From: JANQIO01 sp965229625 | GTDB lineage: Bacteria > Pseudomonadota > Gammaproteobacteria > Pseudomonadales > Halieaceae | Assembly (NCBI GenBank): GCA_965229625.1 | Contig: CBDDJJ010000002.1 | Span: 620,001 to 684,000, forward strand | Length of the DNA: 64,000 bases | Direction: 5' to 3' | Part shown: positions 7,834 to 17,133 of the stretch, piece by piece | Numbering within the stretch: position 1 is the stretch's first letter | Layout of the letters: every line of letters begins with the position of its first letter | The notes under the pieces: generated by a model | Databases searched by the model: none | What the model was told of the DNA's origin: nothing | Seen by the model: the letters and a program-made list of their open reading frames with translations, nothing else | Translations under genes and position numbers: made by a program

Positions 7834-9294
7834 ATGAAACAGTCCCTACAATTAAAGCTTGGCCAACAGCTGGTAATGACACCCCAGCTGCAGCAGGCTA
7901 TCAAGCTGCTCCAGCTCTCCACCATCGACCTGCAGCAGGAAATCCAGGAAGCCCTGGAATCCAACCCCATGCTCGACGTTGAGGAAGGTACCGACGCTGA
8001 GCCCGTCGAGATGGCCGACCTGGAAACGCGTGCCGAGTCCGAGCCGGTGACCAGCGACGAACGCGAACTCTCGGATTTCGACGCCCAGATTCCCGATGAA
8101 CTGCCGGTGGATACCCAGTGGGAAGACGTCTACCAGTCCCCGGTGGGATCTGGCCCTGCCCCGACCGCCGATGGCGACTTCGATTTCGACAGCCGCAATT
8201 CCAGCGGTGAAACCCTCGGTGACCACCTGCTGTGGCAGCTCAACCTGACACGCCTGTCCGACACTGATCGCGTGATTGCCATTGCCATCATCGACGCCAC
8301 TGACGACAACGGCCGGCTGACCGCGCCTATTGAGGACATCTGGTCGGGGCTGGCCGCCGACCTCGAGGTCGAGCTCGACGAGGTCATGGCGGTGCTGCAC
8401 CGCCTGCAACAGTTTGACCCGCCCGGTGTGTGCACCCACGACCTGCGGGAATGCCTCCAGGTACAGCTCCACCAGCTCCCCCCGGACACACCCTTTCTCG
8501 CCGAGGCCCGGCTGGTCGTGAATCGCTACATGAACCTGCTGGGAAACCGCGACTACGCCCAGCTGATTCGCCGCAGCAAGATTCGCGAACCGGAGCTGCG
8601 TGAGGTGCTGGCGCTGATCCAGTCCCTCAATCCCAACCCGGGCCAGATGATCGGCAGTGACAATACCGAGTACGTGGTGCCCGACGTGTTTGTCAGCAAG
8701 AAGAACGGTGCCTGGGTGGTGGAGCTGAACCCCGATATCGCGCCACGCTTGAAGATCAACACCGACTACGCCGGGCTCGTGAAGCGGGCCGACAACAGCG
8801 CGGACAACACCTATATGCGCGACAGCCTGCAGGAGGCGCGTTGGTTCCTCAAAAGCCTGCAAAGCCGCAATGAAACGCTGATGAAGGTGGCGACGCGAAT
8901 CGTTGAGCACCAGCGCGGCTTCCTGGAATACGGCGAAGAAGCCATGAAACCGCTGGTACTGCACGACATCGCGGAGGCGGTGGAGATGCATGAATCCACC
9001 ATCTCACGGGTGACCACCCAGAAGTACATGCATACCCCACGCGGCATTTTTGAACTCAAGTATTTCTTTTCCAGCCACGTCAACACGGCCTCTGGCGGAG
9101 AGTGTTCCTCAACGGCCATCAGGGCACTGATCAAGAAACTGATCGCCGCCGAGAACCCGAGAAAGCCCCTCAGCGACAGCAAGATCACCAACCTGCTGGC
9201 CGAACAGGGCATCAAGGTGGCACGCCGGACTATCGCCAAGTATCGCGAGTCCCTGGTAATTCCACCGTCCAACGAGCGCAAACGCCTGGTGTAG
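7834..9294 (+). CDS. rpoN: RNA polymerase sigma-54 factor
   Basis: RpoN (486 residues) directs RNA polymerase to -24/-12 promoters opened by AAA+ activators. Region I at the N-terminus is glutamine/leucine-rich (KQSLQLKLGQQLVMTPQLQQ), an acidic region II follows, then the core-binding domain. The C-terminus holds the HTH and the RpoN box ARRTIAKYRESLVIPPSNER, which reads the -24 element. It is followed by hpf, ptsN, rapZ and ptsO, the same set as in E. coli and Pseudomonas. The 170-base gap upstream probably holds its own promoter. Confidence 0.98.
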   Translation: MKQSLQLKLGQQLVMTPQLQQAIKLLQLSTIDLQQEIQEALESNPMLDVEEGTDAEPVEMADLETRAESEPVTSDERELSDFDAQIPDELPVDTQWEDVYQSPVGSGPAPTADGDFDFDSRNSSGETLGDHLLWQLNLTRLSDTDRVIAIAIIDATDDNGRLTAPIEDIWSGLAADLEVELDEVMAVLHRLQQFDPPGVCTHDLRECLQVQLHQLPPDTPFLAEARLVVNRYMNLLGNRDYAQLIRRSKIREPELREVLALIQSLNPNPGQMIGSDNTEYVVPDVFVSKKNGAWVVELNPDIAPRLKINTDYAGLVKRADNSADNTYMRDSLQEARWFLKSLQSRNETLMKVATRIVEHQRGFLEYGEEAMKPLVLHDIAEAVEMHESTISRVTTQKYMHTPRGIFELKYFFSSHVNTASGGECSSTAIRALIKKLIAAENPRKPLSDSKITNLLAEQGIKVARRTIAKYRESLVIPPSNERKRLV

Positions 9295-9330
9295 GCACCG
9301 GCCGGCGCGCATGCGTAACAGGAGCGACAT

Positions 9331-9618
9331 ATGCAAATCACAATCAGCGGTCACCATGTAGAAGTTACGCCCGCCCTGCGGGAATACGTGCTCACCAAGT
9401 TCGATCGGCTGCAACGACATTTTGACCAGATCACCAATACGGATGTGACCCTGATTGTGGAAAAGCTTGTTCAAAAGGCGGAGGCGACCGTGCACGTGTC
9501 AGGCGCGGATATTTTTGCCAACGCCGAATCCGAAGACATGTACGCCGCCATCGACATGCTGGCAGACAAGCTCGACCGACAGCTCATCAAGCACAAGGAA
9601 AAGATTCGCGGCCACTGA
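9331..9618 (+). CDS. hpf: Ribosome hibernation promoting factor (short HPF)
   Basis: A 95-residue short HPF/RaiA-family protein that binds the 30S decoding site in stationary phase and helps form 100S dimers. Family features are ITISGHHVEVTPALREYV, the basic stretch TKFDRLQRHFDQIT, and the late DMYAAIDMLADKLDRQLIKH. It has no C-terminal dimerization domain, so it is the short type. The stop overlaps the ptsN start (TGATG). It lies 36 bases after rpoN, as in related species. Confidence 0.96.
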   Translation: MQITISGHHVEVTPALREYVLTKFDRLQRHFDQITNTDVTLIVEKLVQKAEATVHVSGADIFANAESEDMYAAIDMLADKLDRQLIKHKEKIRGH

Positions 9619-10076
9619 TGTTCCAGCTAGACCAGTTCCTGGACCCGGCGCTGACATTTTGCGCACTGGCCGGCACCAGCAAGAAAAAGGTGATAGAGAC
9701 CGCCTCTGCGCTCATAACGGAACAGCAGACTGCACTGGATGCGGAGGAGCTCTACAACAACCTGCTGGCCCGCGAACGCCTGGGCAGCACGGCACTGGGC
9801 GATGGCATCGCCATCCCCCACTGCCGTCTCAGCAGCTGCGAGGAATCCGTCGGCTGCCTGATCACCCTGGAGCAGCCGGTGGATTTCGATGCCAGCGACG
9901 GTCAGCCGGTTGATATCGTATTCATTCTCATCGTCCCCGAAGAAGCCGCCCAGGAGCACCTGGACATACTCGCCGGCCTCGCCCAATTGCTCAGCGAGGT
10001 GAAATTCTGTGACGCACTGCGGGACGCGGCGAGCGACGATACGCTCTACCAGGCCGCGGTGAGCTTCGGACACTAG
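9618..10076 (+). CDS. ptsN: PTS IIA-like nitrogen-regulatory protein (EIIA-Ntr)
   Basis: PtsN is the terminal phosphate acceptor of the nitrogen PTS and regulates potassium transport and carbon/nitrogen balance. The 152-residue protein shows the EIIA fold with the phosphorylatable histidine in GIAIPHCRLSSCE. The conserved segment DGQPVDIVFILIVPEEAAQEHL follows in the order expected for the family. It is coupled to hpf by a one-base overlap and lies six bases before rapZ. ptsO (NPr), its phosphodonor, is two genes downstream. Confidence 0.96.
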   Translation: MFQLDQFLDPALTFCALAGTSKKKVIETASALITEQQTALDAEELYNNLLARERLGSTALGDGIAIPHCRLSSCEESVGCLITLEQPVDFDASDGQPVDIVFILIVPEEAAQEHLDILAGLAQLLSEVKFCDALRDAASDDTLYQAAVSFGH

Positions 10077-10082
10077 GCCCCC

Positions 10083-10961
10083 GTGCGCCTGGTGATTATC
10101 AGCGGTCGCTCGGGATCGGGTAAAAGTACCGCGCTGCACGAGCTCGAAGACGAGGGCTTCTACTGCATCGACAACCTGCCGGCAACCCTGCTGCCGGCGC
10201 TGGTGGAACGCGGCCTCTCCGAACCGCTCTCACCTGCCGGCCTGGCAGTCTGTATCGACGCCCGCAATGCCCACCCGGACCTCGCTGACTTTTCCAACCT
10301 GCTGGCGGAACTGCCTGGCAATGTCGACAGGGACATACTGTTCCTCGAGGCCGAGGACGCCAGCCTCATCAAACGCTTCAGCGAAACCCGGCGACGCCAC
10401 CCACTGAGCGCAGAGGATACGCCGTTGGCCGATGCCATTGCCCGGGAACGGGAGATCCTGGCACCCATCGCCAGCGCCGCCTCGCTGGTGATCGATACCA
10501 GCCAGATGACCATCTACGAACTGCGCTCGGCGATACGCGAGCGACTGCTCGGCGCCCGGTCCGGTGACATATCGGTGCTATTCCAGTCCTTCGGCTTCAA
10601 GGCCGGGCTACCGAATGACGCCGACCTGGTGTTCGACGTACGCATCCTGCCCAACCCGCACTGGGAAAAGTCCCTGCGCCTGAAAACCGGGCGTGACCCG
10701 GAAGTGGTGGATTTCCTGGAACAACAAGCCCTCGCCAGGGACCTGTTTGAGGAGATTGCCAGCTTCCTGCAAAACTGGCTGCCGCACTACCGGGACGGCA
10801 ACCGCAGCTATATCACCGTGGCCATCGGTTGTACGGGTGGTCAACATCGGTCAGTATACCTTGCAGAAAAACTCTATCAGCGTTTCCGGGAAGAGTACCC
10901 GGGAGCGAATATCAGGCATCGCGAAATGCAGGGCCAGGCCAGTGGCCACAACCAGGGCTGA
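10083..10961 (+). CDS. rapZ: RNase adapter / nucleotide-binding protein RapZ
   Basis: RapZ (YhbJ) is a P-loop protein; in enterics it guides RNase E to the sRNA GlmZ to control glmS and amino-sugar supply. The 292-residue protein starts with GTG and has Walker A GRSGSGKST at residues 8-16, YCIDNLPATLLPAL, and the C-terminal domain with HRSVYLAEKL preceded by AIGCTGGQ. Whether a GlmZ-type sRNA exists here is unknown. It lies between ptsN and ptsO, the usual arrangement. Confidence 0.96.
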   Translation: MRLVIISGRSGSGKSTALHELEDEGFYCIDNLPATLLPALVERGLSEPLSPAGLAVCIDARNAHPDLADFSNLLAELPGNVDRDILFLEAEDASLIKRFSETRRRHPLSAEDTPLADAIAREREILAPIASAASLVIDTSQMTIYELRSAIRERLLGARSGDISVLFQSFGFKAGLPNDADLVFDVRILPNPHWEKSLRLKTGRDPEVVDFLEQQALARDLFEEIASFLQNWLPHYRDGNRSYITVAIGCTGGQHRSVYLAEKLYQRFREEYPGANIRHREMQGQASGHNQG

Positions 10962-10963
10962 GC

Positions 10964-11233
10964 ATGCTCCGGCAGAACATTACAATAATCAACAAGCTGG
11001 GTTTACACGCGCGTGCGGCTGCAAAGTTCGTCAGCTGTGCGACCTCCTTTTCCAGTTCTATCCAGGTGGGCCAGGACGGCAAGATGGTGGACGGCAAGAG
11101 CATCATGTCGATCATGATGCTGGCCGCCGGCAAAGGCACGGAGCTCACCCTGGAGATCGACGGCGCGGACGAGGACGAGGCCCTCGCCGCCATCACGCAG
11201 CTCATCGAGAACCGCTTCGACGAGGGCGAGTAA
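10964..11233 (+). CDS. ptsO: HPr-like phosphocarrier NPr
   Basis: An 89-residue HPr homologue of the nitrogen PTS that passes phosphate from PtsP to PtsN. The active histidine is residue 15 in NKLGLHARAAAKFV. The second conserved site is the serine in VDGKSIMSIMMLAA, equivalent to HPr Ser46. I chose the ATG at 10964, two bases after the rapZ stop; the longer open frame upstream overlaps rapZ and has no HPr similarity. Confidence 0.96.
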   Translation: MLRQNITIINKLGLHARAAAKFVSCATSFSSSIQVGQDGKMVDGKSIMSIMMLAAGKGTELTLEIDGADEDEALAAITQLIENRFDEGE

Positions 11234-11277
11234 TGCGGCTGCGGCTGTGCCACCCTGACGCGGCCGCCTGCTGTTAG

Positions 11278-12636
11278 ATGGGCCAGGCTGTGGAGACAAA
11301 TCGCACCCAGGCCCAGCTCGATGAGCTGACCCGGGCGTTGGGCAGCGGGACGTTCGTCAACGTCCGGCATATGCTCAATGCCCTCCCCGCCACCGACATA
11401 GCCCGCCTGCTGGAATCCTCCCCGCCACCGACCCGCGCGGTGCTCTGGCAACTGGTTGACGAGCAGGATGAAGGCGAAATCCTCCAGGAACTGGGCGATG
11501 AGCTGCAGTCGCAGTTCCTGCGCGGCATGGACGCCACCGAAGTGGCTGCCGCCACCGAGGGGCTGGAACCCGACGACGTGGCCGACATCCTGCAGCGCCT
11601 GCCCGAGAAGGTCTTGCAGGAAGTCCTGCGGGTTATGGACGAACAGGACCGGGCCCGGGTCGAGCAGGTACTCGAATACCCGGAAAATACCGCCGGCGGC
11701 CTGATGAATACCGACACCATCACCGTGCGGGCCCGCCATACCGCTGATGTTGTGCTGCGCTACCTGCGGCGCCACGAAGAGCTGCCGGCCATGACCGACA
11801 GCCTGATCGTGGTGAACCGATCGGACATGCTGCTCGGCGTGCTACCCCTGCGCCGCCTGCTGGTGGCGGACCCCGCGTCCACGGTGCGGGAAATGATGGA
11901 CGTCGAGGTGGAGGCGATACCGGCGGAGATGGAGGCCGGCGAGGTGAGCCAGCTGTTTGAGCGCAACGGCTGGGTGTCAGCGCCGGTGGTTGACGACAGC
12001 GGGCGGCTGCTGGGTCGGATTACCATCGATGACGTGGTGTACGTGATCCGCGAGGAAGCCGAACACTCCTTGATGAGCATGGCGGGCCTGGACGAGGACG
12101 AGGATACCTTCGCCCCGGTGTTTAAGACCACGCCGCGCCGGGCGGTGTGGCTCGGCATCAACCTGGCTACCGCCTTTATCGCCGCCTCGGTGATCAACCT
12201 GTTCCAGGGCACCATCGACAAGGTCGTGGCGCTGGCGGTATTGATGCCTATTGTCGCCAGCATGGGCGGCATCGCCGGCACCCAGACCCTGACGGTGATG
12301 GTGCGCGGTATTGCCCTCGGCCAGATCGGCTTCAGCAACCAGCGCTGGCTGCTCAATCGAGAGTTCATGGTCGGTGTGTTGAACGGCTTGCTTTGGTCCG
12401 CAGTCGTGGCGCTGGCCGCCTCCGCGTGGTTTCACGACTGGCAAATTGGCGCCATCATTGCCGCTGCAATGGTCATCAACCTGGTGACGGCGGGCGTCGC
12501 CGGCACGCTGATTCCGCTGTTGATGAAACGCTACCGTATCGATCCCGCCCTGGCCGGCGGCGTGGTGTTGACCACGGTGACCGACGTGGTCGGGTTCATG
12601 TCTTTCCTGGGTCTGGCCACCCTGGTATACGGATAA
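11278..12636 (+). CDS. mgtE: Magnesium transporter MgtE
   Basis: MgtE is a dimeric Mg2+ channel gated by its own cytoplasmic Mg2+ sensor. The 452-residue protein has the N-terminal superhelical domain (residues about 10-130, with VADILQRLPEKVLQEVL), two CBS domains (about 135-255, ending in GRITIDDVVYVIREEAEHS), and five membrane helices in the last 170 residues. The conserved pore region is PIVASMGGIAGTQTLTVMVRG. It lies 44 bases downstream of ptsO and five bases before darP. No M-box-like leader is visible in the short upstream gap. Confidence 0.96.
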   Translation: MGQAVETNRTQAQLDELTRALGSGTFVNVRHMLNALPATDIARLLESSPPPTRAVLWQLVDEQDEGEILQELGDELQSQFLRGMDATEVAAATEGLEPDDVADILQRLPEKVLQEVLRVMDEQDRARVEQVLEYPENTAGGLMNTDTITVRARHTADVVLRYLRRHEELPAMTDSLIVVNRSDMLLGVLPLRRLLVADPASTVREMMDVEVEAIPAEMEAGEVSQLFERNGWVSAPVVDDSGRLLGRITIDDVVYVIREEAEHSLMSMAGLDEDEDTFAPVFKTTPRRAVWLGINLATAFIAASVINLFQGTIDKVVALAVLMPIVASMGGIAGTQTLTVMVRGIALGQIGFSNQRWLLNREFMVGVLNGLLWSAVVALAASAWFHDWQIGAIIAAAMVINLVTAGVAGTLIPLLMKRYRIDPALAGGVVLTTVTDVVGFMSFLGLATLVYG

Positions 12637-12641
12637 GCGCC

Positions 12642-13172
12642 ATGGACGAATTTGAAGACGAGTTCCAGCAACACCCACCCAGCAAGACCGCGCTGAAGCG
12701 CCAAATGACCGCCCTGCAGAAACTCGGGGAAACCCTGGTGGAGTTGAGCGACAGGGAACTGGCAACGATGCCCATCGAGGATGAGCGTCTGCGCGAAGTG
12801 ATTCAGGAGGCGCGCGGCATTCGCAGTCACAGCGCCCGCCGGCGCCACCTGCAGTACCTCGGCAAGCTGATGAGGGATATCGACCCGGCTCCGATCGAAC
12901 AGGCCCTGGAGGCAATGCACCAGCGCCGCCGGGGCAATGCCGAGGCCTTCCACCAGCTTGAGCAATGGCGAGACCGCCTGCTGCAGGAGGGTGACCCCGC
13001 GGTGCAGGCATTGCTGGAAGAATTCCCGGCAGGGGATCGGCAATTGCTGCGCCAGCTGATCCGCCAGCATCGCAAGGAAACACAGGCCGGCAAGCCACCG
13101 GCCGCCAGCCGCAAACTGTTTCGCTACCTGCGGGAACTGGCTGGCGAGGCCCAGGGACGCCTGGAGCCCTAG
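12642..13172 (+). CDS. darP: Ribosome-associated assembly factor DarP (YjgA, DUF615)
   Basis: A 176-residue DUF615 protein that associates with late 50S precursors in E. coli. Family traits are an acidic start, then SKTALKRQMTALQKLGETLV, a central RRRHLQYLGKLMRDID, and RQLIRQHRKE near the end. I used the ATG at 12642; the same frame is open far upstream inside mgtE but that is a shadow. Its stop overlaps the convergent yhdP stop by four bases. In many relatives pmbA/tldD lie near here; they are absent from this window. Confidence 0.93.
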   Translation: MDEFEDEFQQHPPSKTALKRQMTALQKLGETLVELSDRELATMPIEDERLREVIQEARGIRSHSARRRHLQYLGKLMRDIDPAPIEQALEAMHQRRRGNAEAFHQLEQWRDRLLQEGDPAVQALLEEFPAGDRQLLRQLIRQHRKETQAGKPPAASRKLFRYLRELAGEAQGRLEP

Positions 13173-16100
13173 GTTTCCGGATCTTCCGGGGCCGTCTCCG
13201 GCTCCGGTGCATCCACTGTCTCGGCGCCGTCCGCAGTCTGGATTTGCGGGCCCGACTCGTCGGGAGCGTCCTCCAGCTGCTTGCGCGGCTCCCGCGCCGA
13301 GTTATCAAAGATGCGCTGAAAGTTCACCTGGGGGTCGGCCCAGTCGCCATCTACCCGGTATACGGCACTGGAGAAGCGATCCATCTGCTTGTCGAACAAC
13401 TTGCTGATGACGTAAACGCCGGCGGCCGCCGGCAACCCGCTGACCAGTGCAAACATCCATGGCAGGTTGCTGGCGATGGGCAGGGTAGCGACCAGTTCAC
13501 CGTCTACTGTCTCCTCCCGCACATCGGCCAGGCCCACGAACTGGAAGCGGCTGGCGCGTCCGCGCACGTCGATACCGGGAACGTCGATCACCCCTTCCCG
13601 AAACAGCAGTTCACCCTCTATGGAATCGAAGGGCACGCCTGACTTGTAGACATGGCTCAGGTCGAGGCTCAGCTTGTTGACGAATTCGGTGAGGTTGAGA
13701 ATCGCCACCACCCTCAGGGTGCCGGAGGTCGCACCGGAGGTGTTCAGGAAGCGTCCCTCCTGCACATCCAGGGTCATGCGGCCATCGGCGGCGGCCAGCG
13801 CAAACTCGGTGGGGCCACCTGGCCAGGACAGCTCCAGGCCCACCTGGCCGGAATTGGTCTCAACAATCTGCTCGTACTGGTACTGTTCGAGCACCTCGCC
13901 AAAATTGACGAAATTCAGCTCACCGAGGAGGCGAGTTCGCTCGCCGTCCGCGCCCCGCAGCCAGTCCAGCCGCATGGGCGTATCACGGCCCAGTTGCAGG
14001 CGCCTGATTTCCCCACGGATGTTCTCGAAGTGCAGGTTCTCGCCACTCTGGCGCAGCGTGAAGGCGAGCTCACCCCAGTGATCCCCTGCCTCGTGCAGGT
14101 CAGCGATGGCCACCGTCAGCGGCGGAAACTCAAAACTGTCGGCCGGCAGACCTTCTTCGGCATTCATCATGGCGGCAAAACCGGCTACCTCCAGGCGCTG
14201 AAAGTCGAGGTCCACCGCTGCCAGGTCCTCGGGCAGCGTAACCCGCCCCGCCGTCCAGGCGGTCTCAAAATCGATCTCCCAGCGATCCTCGAATTCCGTG
14301 CCGTTGAGCCGCACCTCGTCAACCTGCTTACCGAACAGCTGCAGTTCCGCCACTTCCAGGTCGCGCAGGGTGGTCAGGATGACCGTCGGTTCAGCTTCAT
14401 CATCCGGGAAATAACGCTCGATAAAGGCATCCCACTCGTCCCAATCCATATAGACGAGCTCACCGCCCAGCAGGAAACGGCCGGGTTCGCCAGCATCCAG
14501 GGGTGCCCCAAAGCCAAGCGTGCCCCCCGTGACACCGGCTTCCTCGCCCAGCTCAAGATCCAGGAACGCCTCTTCGTCCATGGCAATCTGCACCCGCTTG
14601 TCACCTTCCGCCAGCGGCATGCTCAGTTGCATACTGCGCGCTTCCTCCGCGGTCTTGGCCCAGGGGCTTGGCAAATCCAGGGATACGCCGCGCAATTCAC
14701 TGTCCACCTCGAGCTGTGCTGAACCACCCGTTGGCACTCGAATATGCAAGCTGGCGTCGGCCTCACCATCGGCCAGGGCGAGAATGTCCAGTTCCAGCCA
14801 TTCGCGCACATCACGGGCGCTGGCGCGACCGCGCAGCGCGAGGTCGATTCCCTCCAGCTGACCGCCGCGGCGGCCCTGGGTCAACTGCCCCTCCACCGGT
14901 CGATTCCAAAGGGTGCCGGTCATCTTCTCGGCTCGGAAGCCGTTCCAGGTGTCGTAGCTGAGAGTGGTATCGGCATCGACGATGGTGAGGTCAAGCTCAC
15001 CCATATCCACATCCACCGAGCGCAATTCCGTCACCAGGTTGACCTGCGGCTCCTGGGTGTCATCGCTAAGATTCATCGCCAGCGCCAGTTGGGCATCGAG
15101 TGCGCCATCCAGGGACCAGTCCCGGAAGGTGTCGCCCACGATATCGCGCAGCGGCGACTCGTTGACCACGGCCAGGCCGTCCGCCGCAGTGCCACGCAGC
15201 GATGCCGACAGGGCAAGTTGCAGCTGCTTTTCGGCGTCCTGCCGCAGTTGGATGCGGATGTCCCTGGCCTCGGAGCTGAGGATGCGGCCGCTCTGGGCAT
15301 AGACATCGACGTCCGAATCGTCGATCAACACCAGGCCGCGCAGTTCCTCCGCAGCGGGCCAGCGAGGGTGGTAATCAACCCGGGTATCCTCAACGTCAAA
15401 AAACAGCTGGATGGAGCGATACCTGGGATTGCGCACCAGGCTGCCGCGGAAAATAAACCCGCCTTCGGTGATCAGGCCCTCGCCGATGCTCGGCTCCAGC
15501 CATTCGAGCAGTTTAGGGTTGAGCTTGTACGGCAGGTATTTGCGCCGGTACTGCGGTGCCGTGTCACGCAGACTGACCATCAGGTCCATCTCCGCTCCCG
15601 CCGCGGTTTCAATCCGCGGCAGTTCCAGGGAAAACAAACCGCGGACCTCGCCTTCATCAGCGACCGCCGTAAACGGACCGCTGCGCAGGCGAAACGCGTC
15701 CGGGTCGACCCGCCACTGCAGCTCAGCGCTGAACGACTGGTAGTCAAGGTGCTGGCGAAACACCTTGGGGAAGGCCATGGAAAACTCCGAGGAGGCGAGC
15801 TGCACGCGACCTCCCTCCCTGTTCAACACCGCGAAACCCGTGGCATTGTCCAGCCCTGGCGCGCCCCGCCAGGGCTCCACATCGATGCCCCGGAAGTTGG
15901 TCGACAGCCGCCACTCGCGGTTGGTCTCCATGATGTCGCGGACGCTGAATTCAACCTGTTCCAGTTCCCCGCTGGGTGACAGGCGTGACAACACGTCCTG
16001 GGCCGTCGCAGGTAGCAGACCGGCACCCGCCAGGTAGTCCGACAGGGTGCCCAACTCGAGGTCCGCCAGGCGCAGGGTGATATCGCCATCGCCATAGCGG

Positions 16101-17077
16101 CCGGTGAGGCGCGGGATCAGCACCTTGCGGCCGGCGCCGATCAGTTCGATGTCGCGGGCCCGAAAATCCCAGGCCTGGTCCCGGTAATCCGCCGCCATGG
16201 TCAGGCCAACACGCTCAAAGCTCCAGGCCCCGCCCTCGCTATCCTGCGGCTTGATGGACACGGCTTCACCCGCCAGCTGGTTGGCCACCTGCACCTGTCC
16301 CTGGTCGAGCCTCAGCCAGAGGTCGTTCTCGACCCGGCCGGACAGGGGCTCAAGGCCGGCGGTGGCCAGCAGGTCGTCAAACAGGGCCAGGTCGCCCAGC
16401 TCGGACTTGAGGTGAAACAGCCCGCTGAAGCTGCGGAAATCGGTCAGGCTGCCATCGCCCTCGGCTGCCAGCCGAAACCAGGCATCGCGGTCCGGCGCCC
16501 GCAGGCCGAGTTGGACGCGGCGAAAATCGCCGTCGCGGCGCAGCTCTGCCTGCACGAATGACACCCGGGTCTGGCCTTCGCGATCCAGTTCCAGCGCCAA
16601 CTCATCCAGCGTCAGCTCCTCGGCATTGAAGATGAACTCATTGAGTGTCTTGGTGAGATTGCCCTGGTTACCCCGCGGGATGCCGGCGATGGACAGCTGG
16701 CCGTTCTCGTCGACGTCTACATGGATGCGCCCGCCGCGGGCGGTAAGCGCAAACAGGCGGGGTGACATGCTGCGCACGGTGTCGAGTACATCCAGCTCGA
16801 GGGACAGGTTGTTGAATTCCAGCCCCACCACGGTTTGGTCTTCACCGTGGATACGCAGGCCTCTGGCCTCGAGGCGCGGTGACAGAGAACGCCAGCTACC
16901 GCTGAGTTCGTCGATCTCCAGGACAAAGGGCAGGCGCTGGTTGGCGGCATGGAGAATCTGGGCCTGGTACTGGCCTACGTTGCCCATCAACAGTCGCCCC
17001 GCGCTGCTGTAAACCGCCAGCAGGACGATGAGCAGTACGATCAGTGACCAGAGCCATGTAGTGAGCCGTTGCAGCAC
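13169..17077 (-). CDS. yhdP: YhdP-type AsmA-like intermembrane lipid-transport protein
   Basis: At 1302 residues this matches the YhdP family of large AsmA-like proteins, which bridge the inner and outer membranes and help move phospholipids outward (with TamB and YdbH in E. coli). There is one N-terminal membrane helix (LWSLIVLLIVLLAVYSS, about residues 9-26), then about 1200 residues of beta-rich repeat. The C-terminal part carries a further hydrophobic segment (WMFALVSGLPAAAGVYVISKLF). It lies 56 bases after rng. Length, topology and the mre-maf-rng-yhdP order all agree. Confidence 0.92.
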   Translation of the reverse strand: MLQRLTTWLWSLIVLLIVLLAVYSSAGRLLMGNVGQYQAQILHAANQRLPFVLEIDELSGSWRSLSPRLEARGLRIHGEDQTVVGLEFNNLSLELDVLDTVRSMSPRLFALTARGGRIHVDVDENGQLSIAGIPRGNQGNLTKTLNEFIFNAEELTLDELALELDREGQTRVSFVQAELRRDGDFRRVQLGLRAPDRDAWFRLAAEGDGSLTDFRSFSGLFHLKSELGDLALFDDLLATAGLEPLSGRVENDLWLRLDQGQVQVANQLAGEAVSIKPQDSEGGAWSFERVGLTMAADYRDQAWDFRARDIELIGAGRKVLIPRLTGRYGDGDITLRLADLELGTLSDYLAGAGLLPATAQDVLSRLSPSGELEQVEFSVRDIMETNREWRLSTNFRGIDVEPWRGAPGLDNATGFAVLNREGGRVQLASSEFSMAFPKVFRQHLDYQSFSAELQWRVDPDAFRLRSGPFTAVADEGEVRGLFSLELPRIETAAGAEMDLMVSLRDTAPQYRRKYLPYKLNPKLLEWLEPSIGEGLITEGGFIFRGSLVRNPRYRSIQLFFDVEDTRVDYHPRWPAAEELRGLVLIDDSDVDVYAQSGRILSSEARDIRIQLRQDAEKQLQLALSASLRGTAADGLAVVNESPLRDIVGDTFRDWSLDGALDAQLALAMNLSDDTQEPQVNLVTELRSVDVDMGELDLTIVDADTTLSYDTWNGFRAEKMTGTLWNRPVEGQLTQGRRGGQLEGIDLALRGRASARDVREWLELDILALADGEADASLHIRVPTGGSAQLEVDSELRGVSLDLPSPWAKTAEEARSMQLSMPLAEGDKRVQIAMDEEAFLDLELGEEAGVTGGTLGFGAPLDAGEPGRFLLGGELVYMDWDEWDAFIERYFPDDEAEPTVILTTLRDLEVAELQLFGKQVDEVRLNGTEFEDRWEIDFETAWTAGRVTLPEDLAAVDLDFQRLEVAGFAAMMNAEEGLPADSFEFPPLTVAIADLHEAGDHWGELAFTLRQSGENLHFENIRGEIRRLQLGRDTPMRLDWLRGADGERTRLLGELNFVNFGEVLEQYQYEQIVETNSGQVGLELSWPGGPTEFALAAADGRMTLDVQEGRFLNTSGATSGTLRVVAILNLTEFVNKLSLDLSHVYKSGVPFDSIEGELLFREGVIDVPGIDVRGRASRFQFVGLADVREETVDGELVATLPIASNLPWMFALVSGLPAAAGVYVISKLFDKQMDRFSSAVYRVDGDWADPQVNFQRIFDNSAREPRKQLEDAPDESGPQIQTADGAETVDAPEPETAPEDPET

Positions 17078-17133
17078 GTTTACGTTAATACCGATTCCTG
17101 CGCCGGCGATACTGATCCGGCGCTATACAAGCT

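Noticed and set aside
11977..13308. 443-codon minus-strand frame opposite mgtE and darP
   Set aside because: Arg/Gly/Ala-rich composition with no domain; mgtE and darP fill the other strand with clear family motifs.
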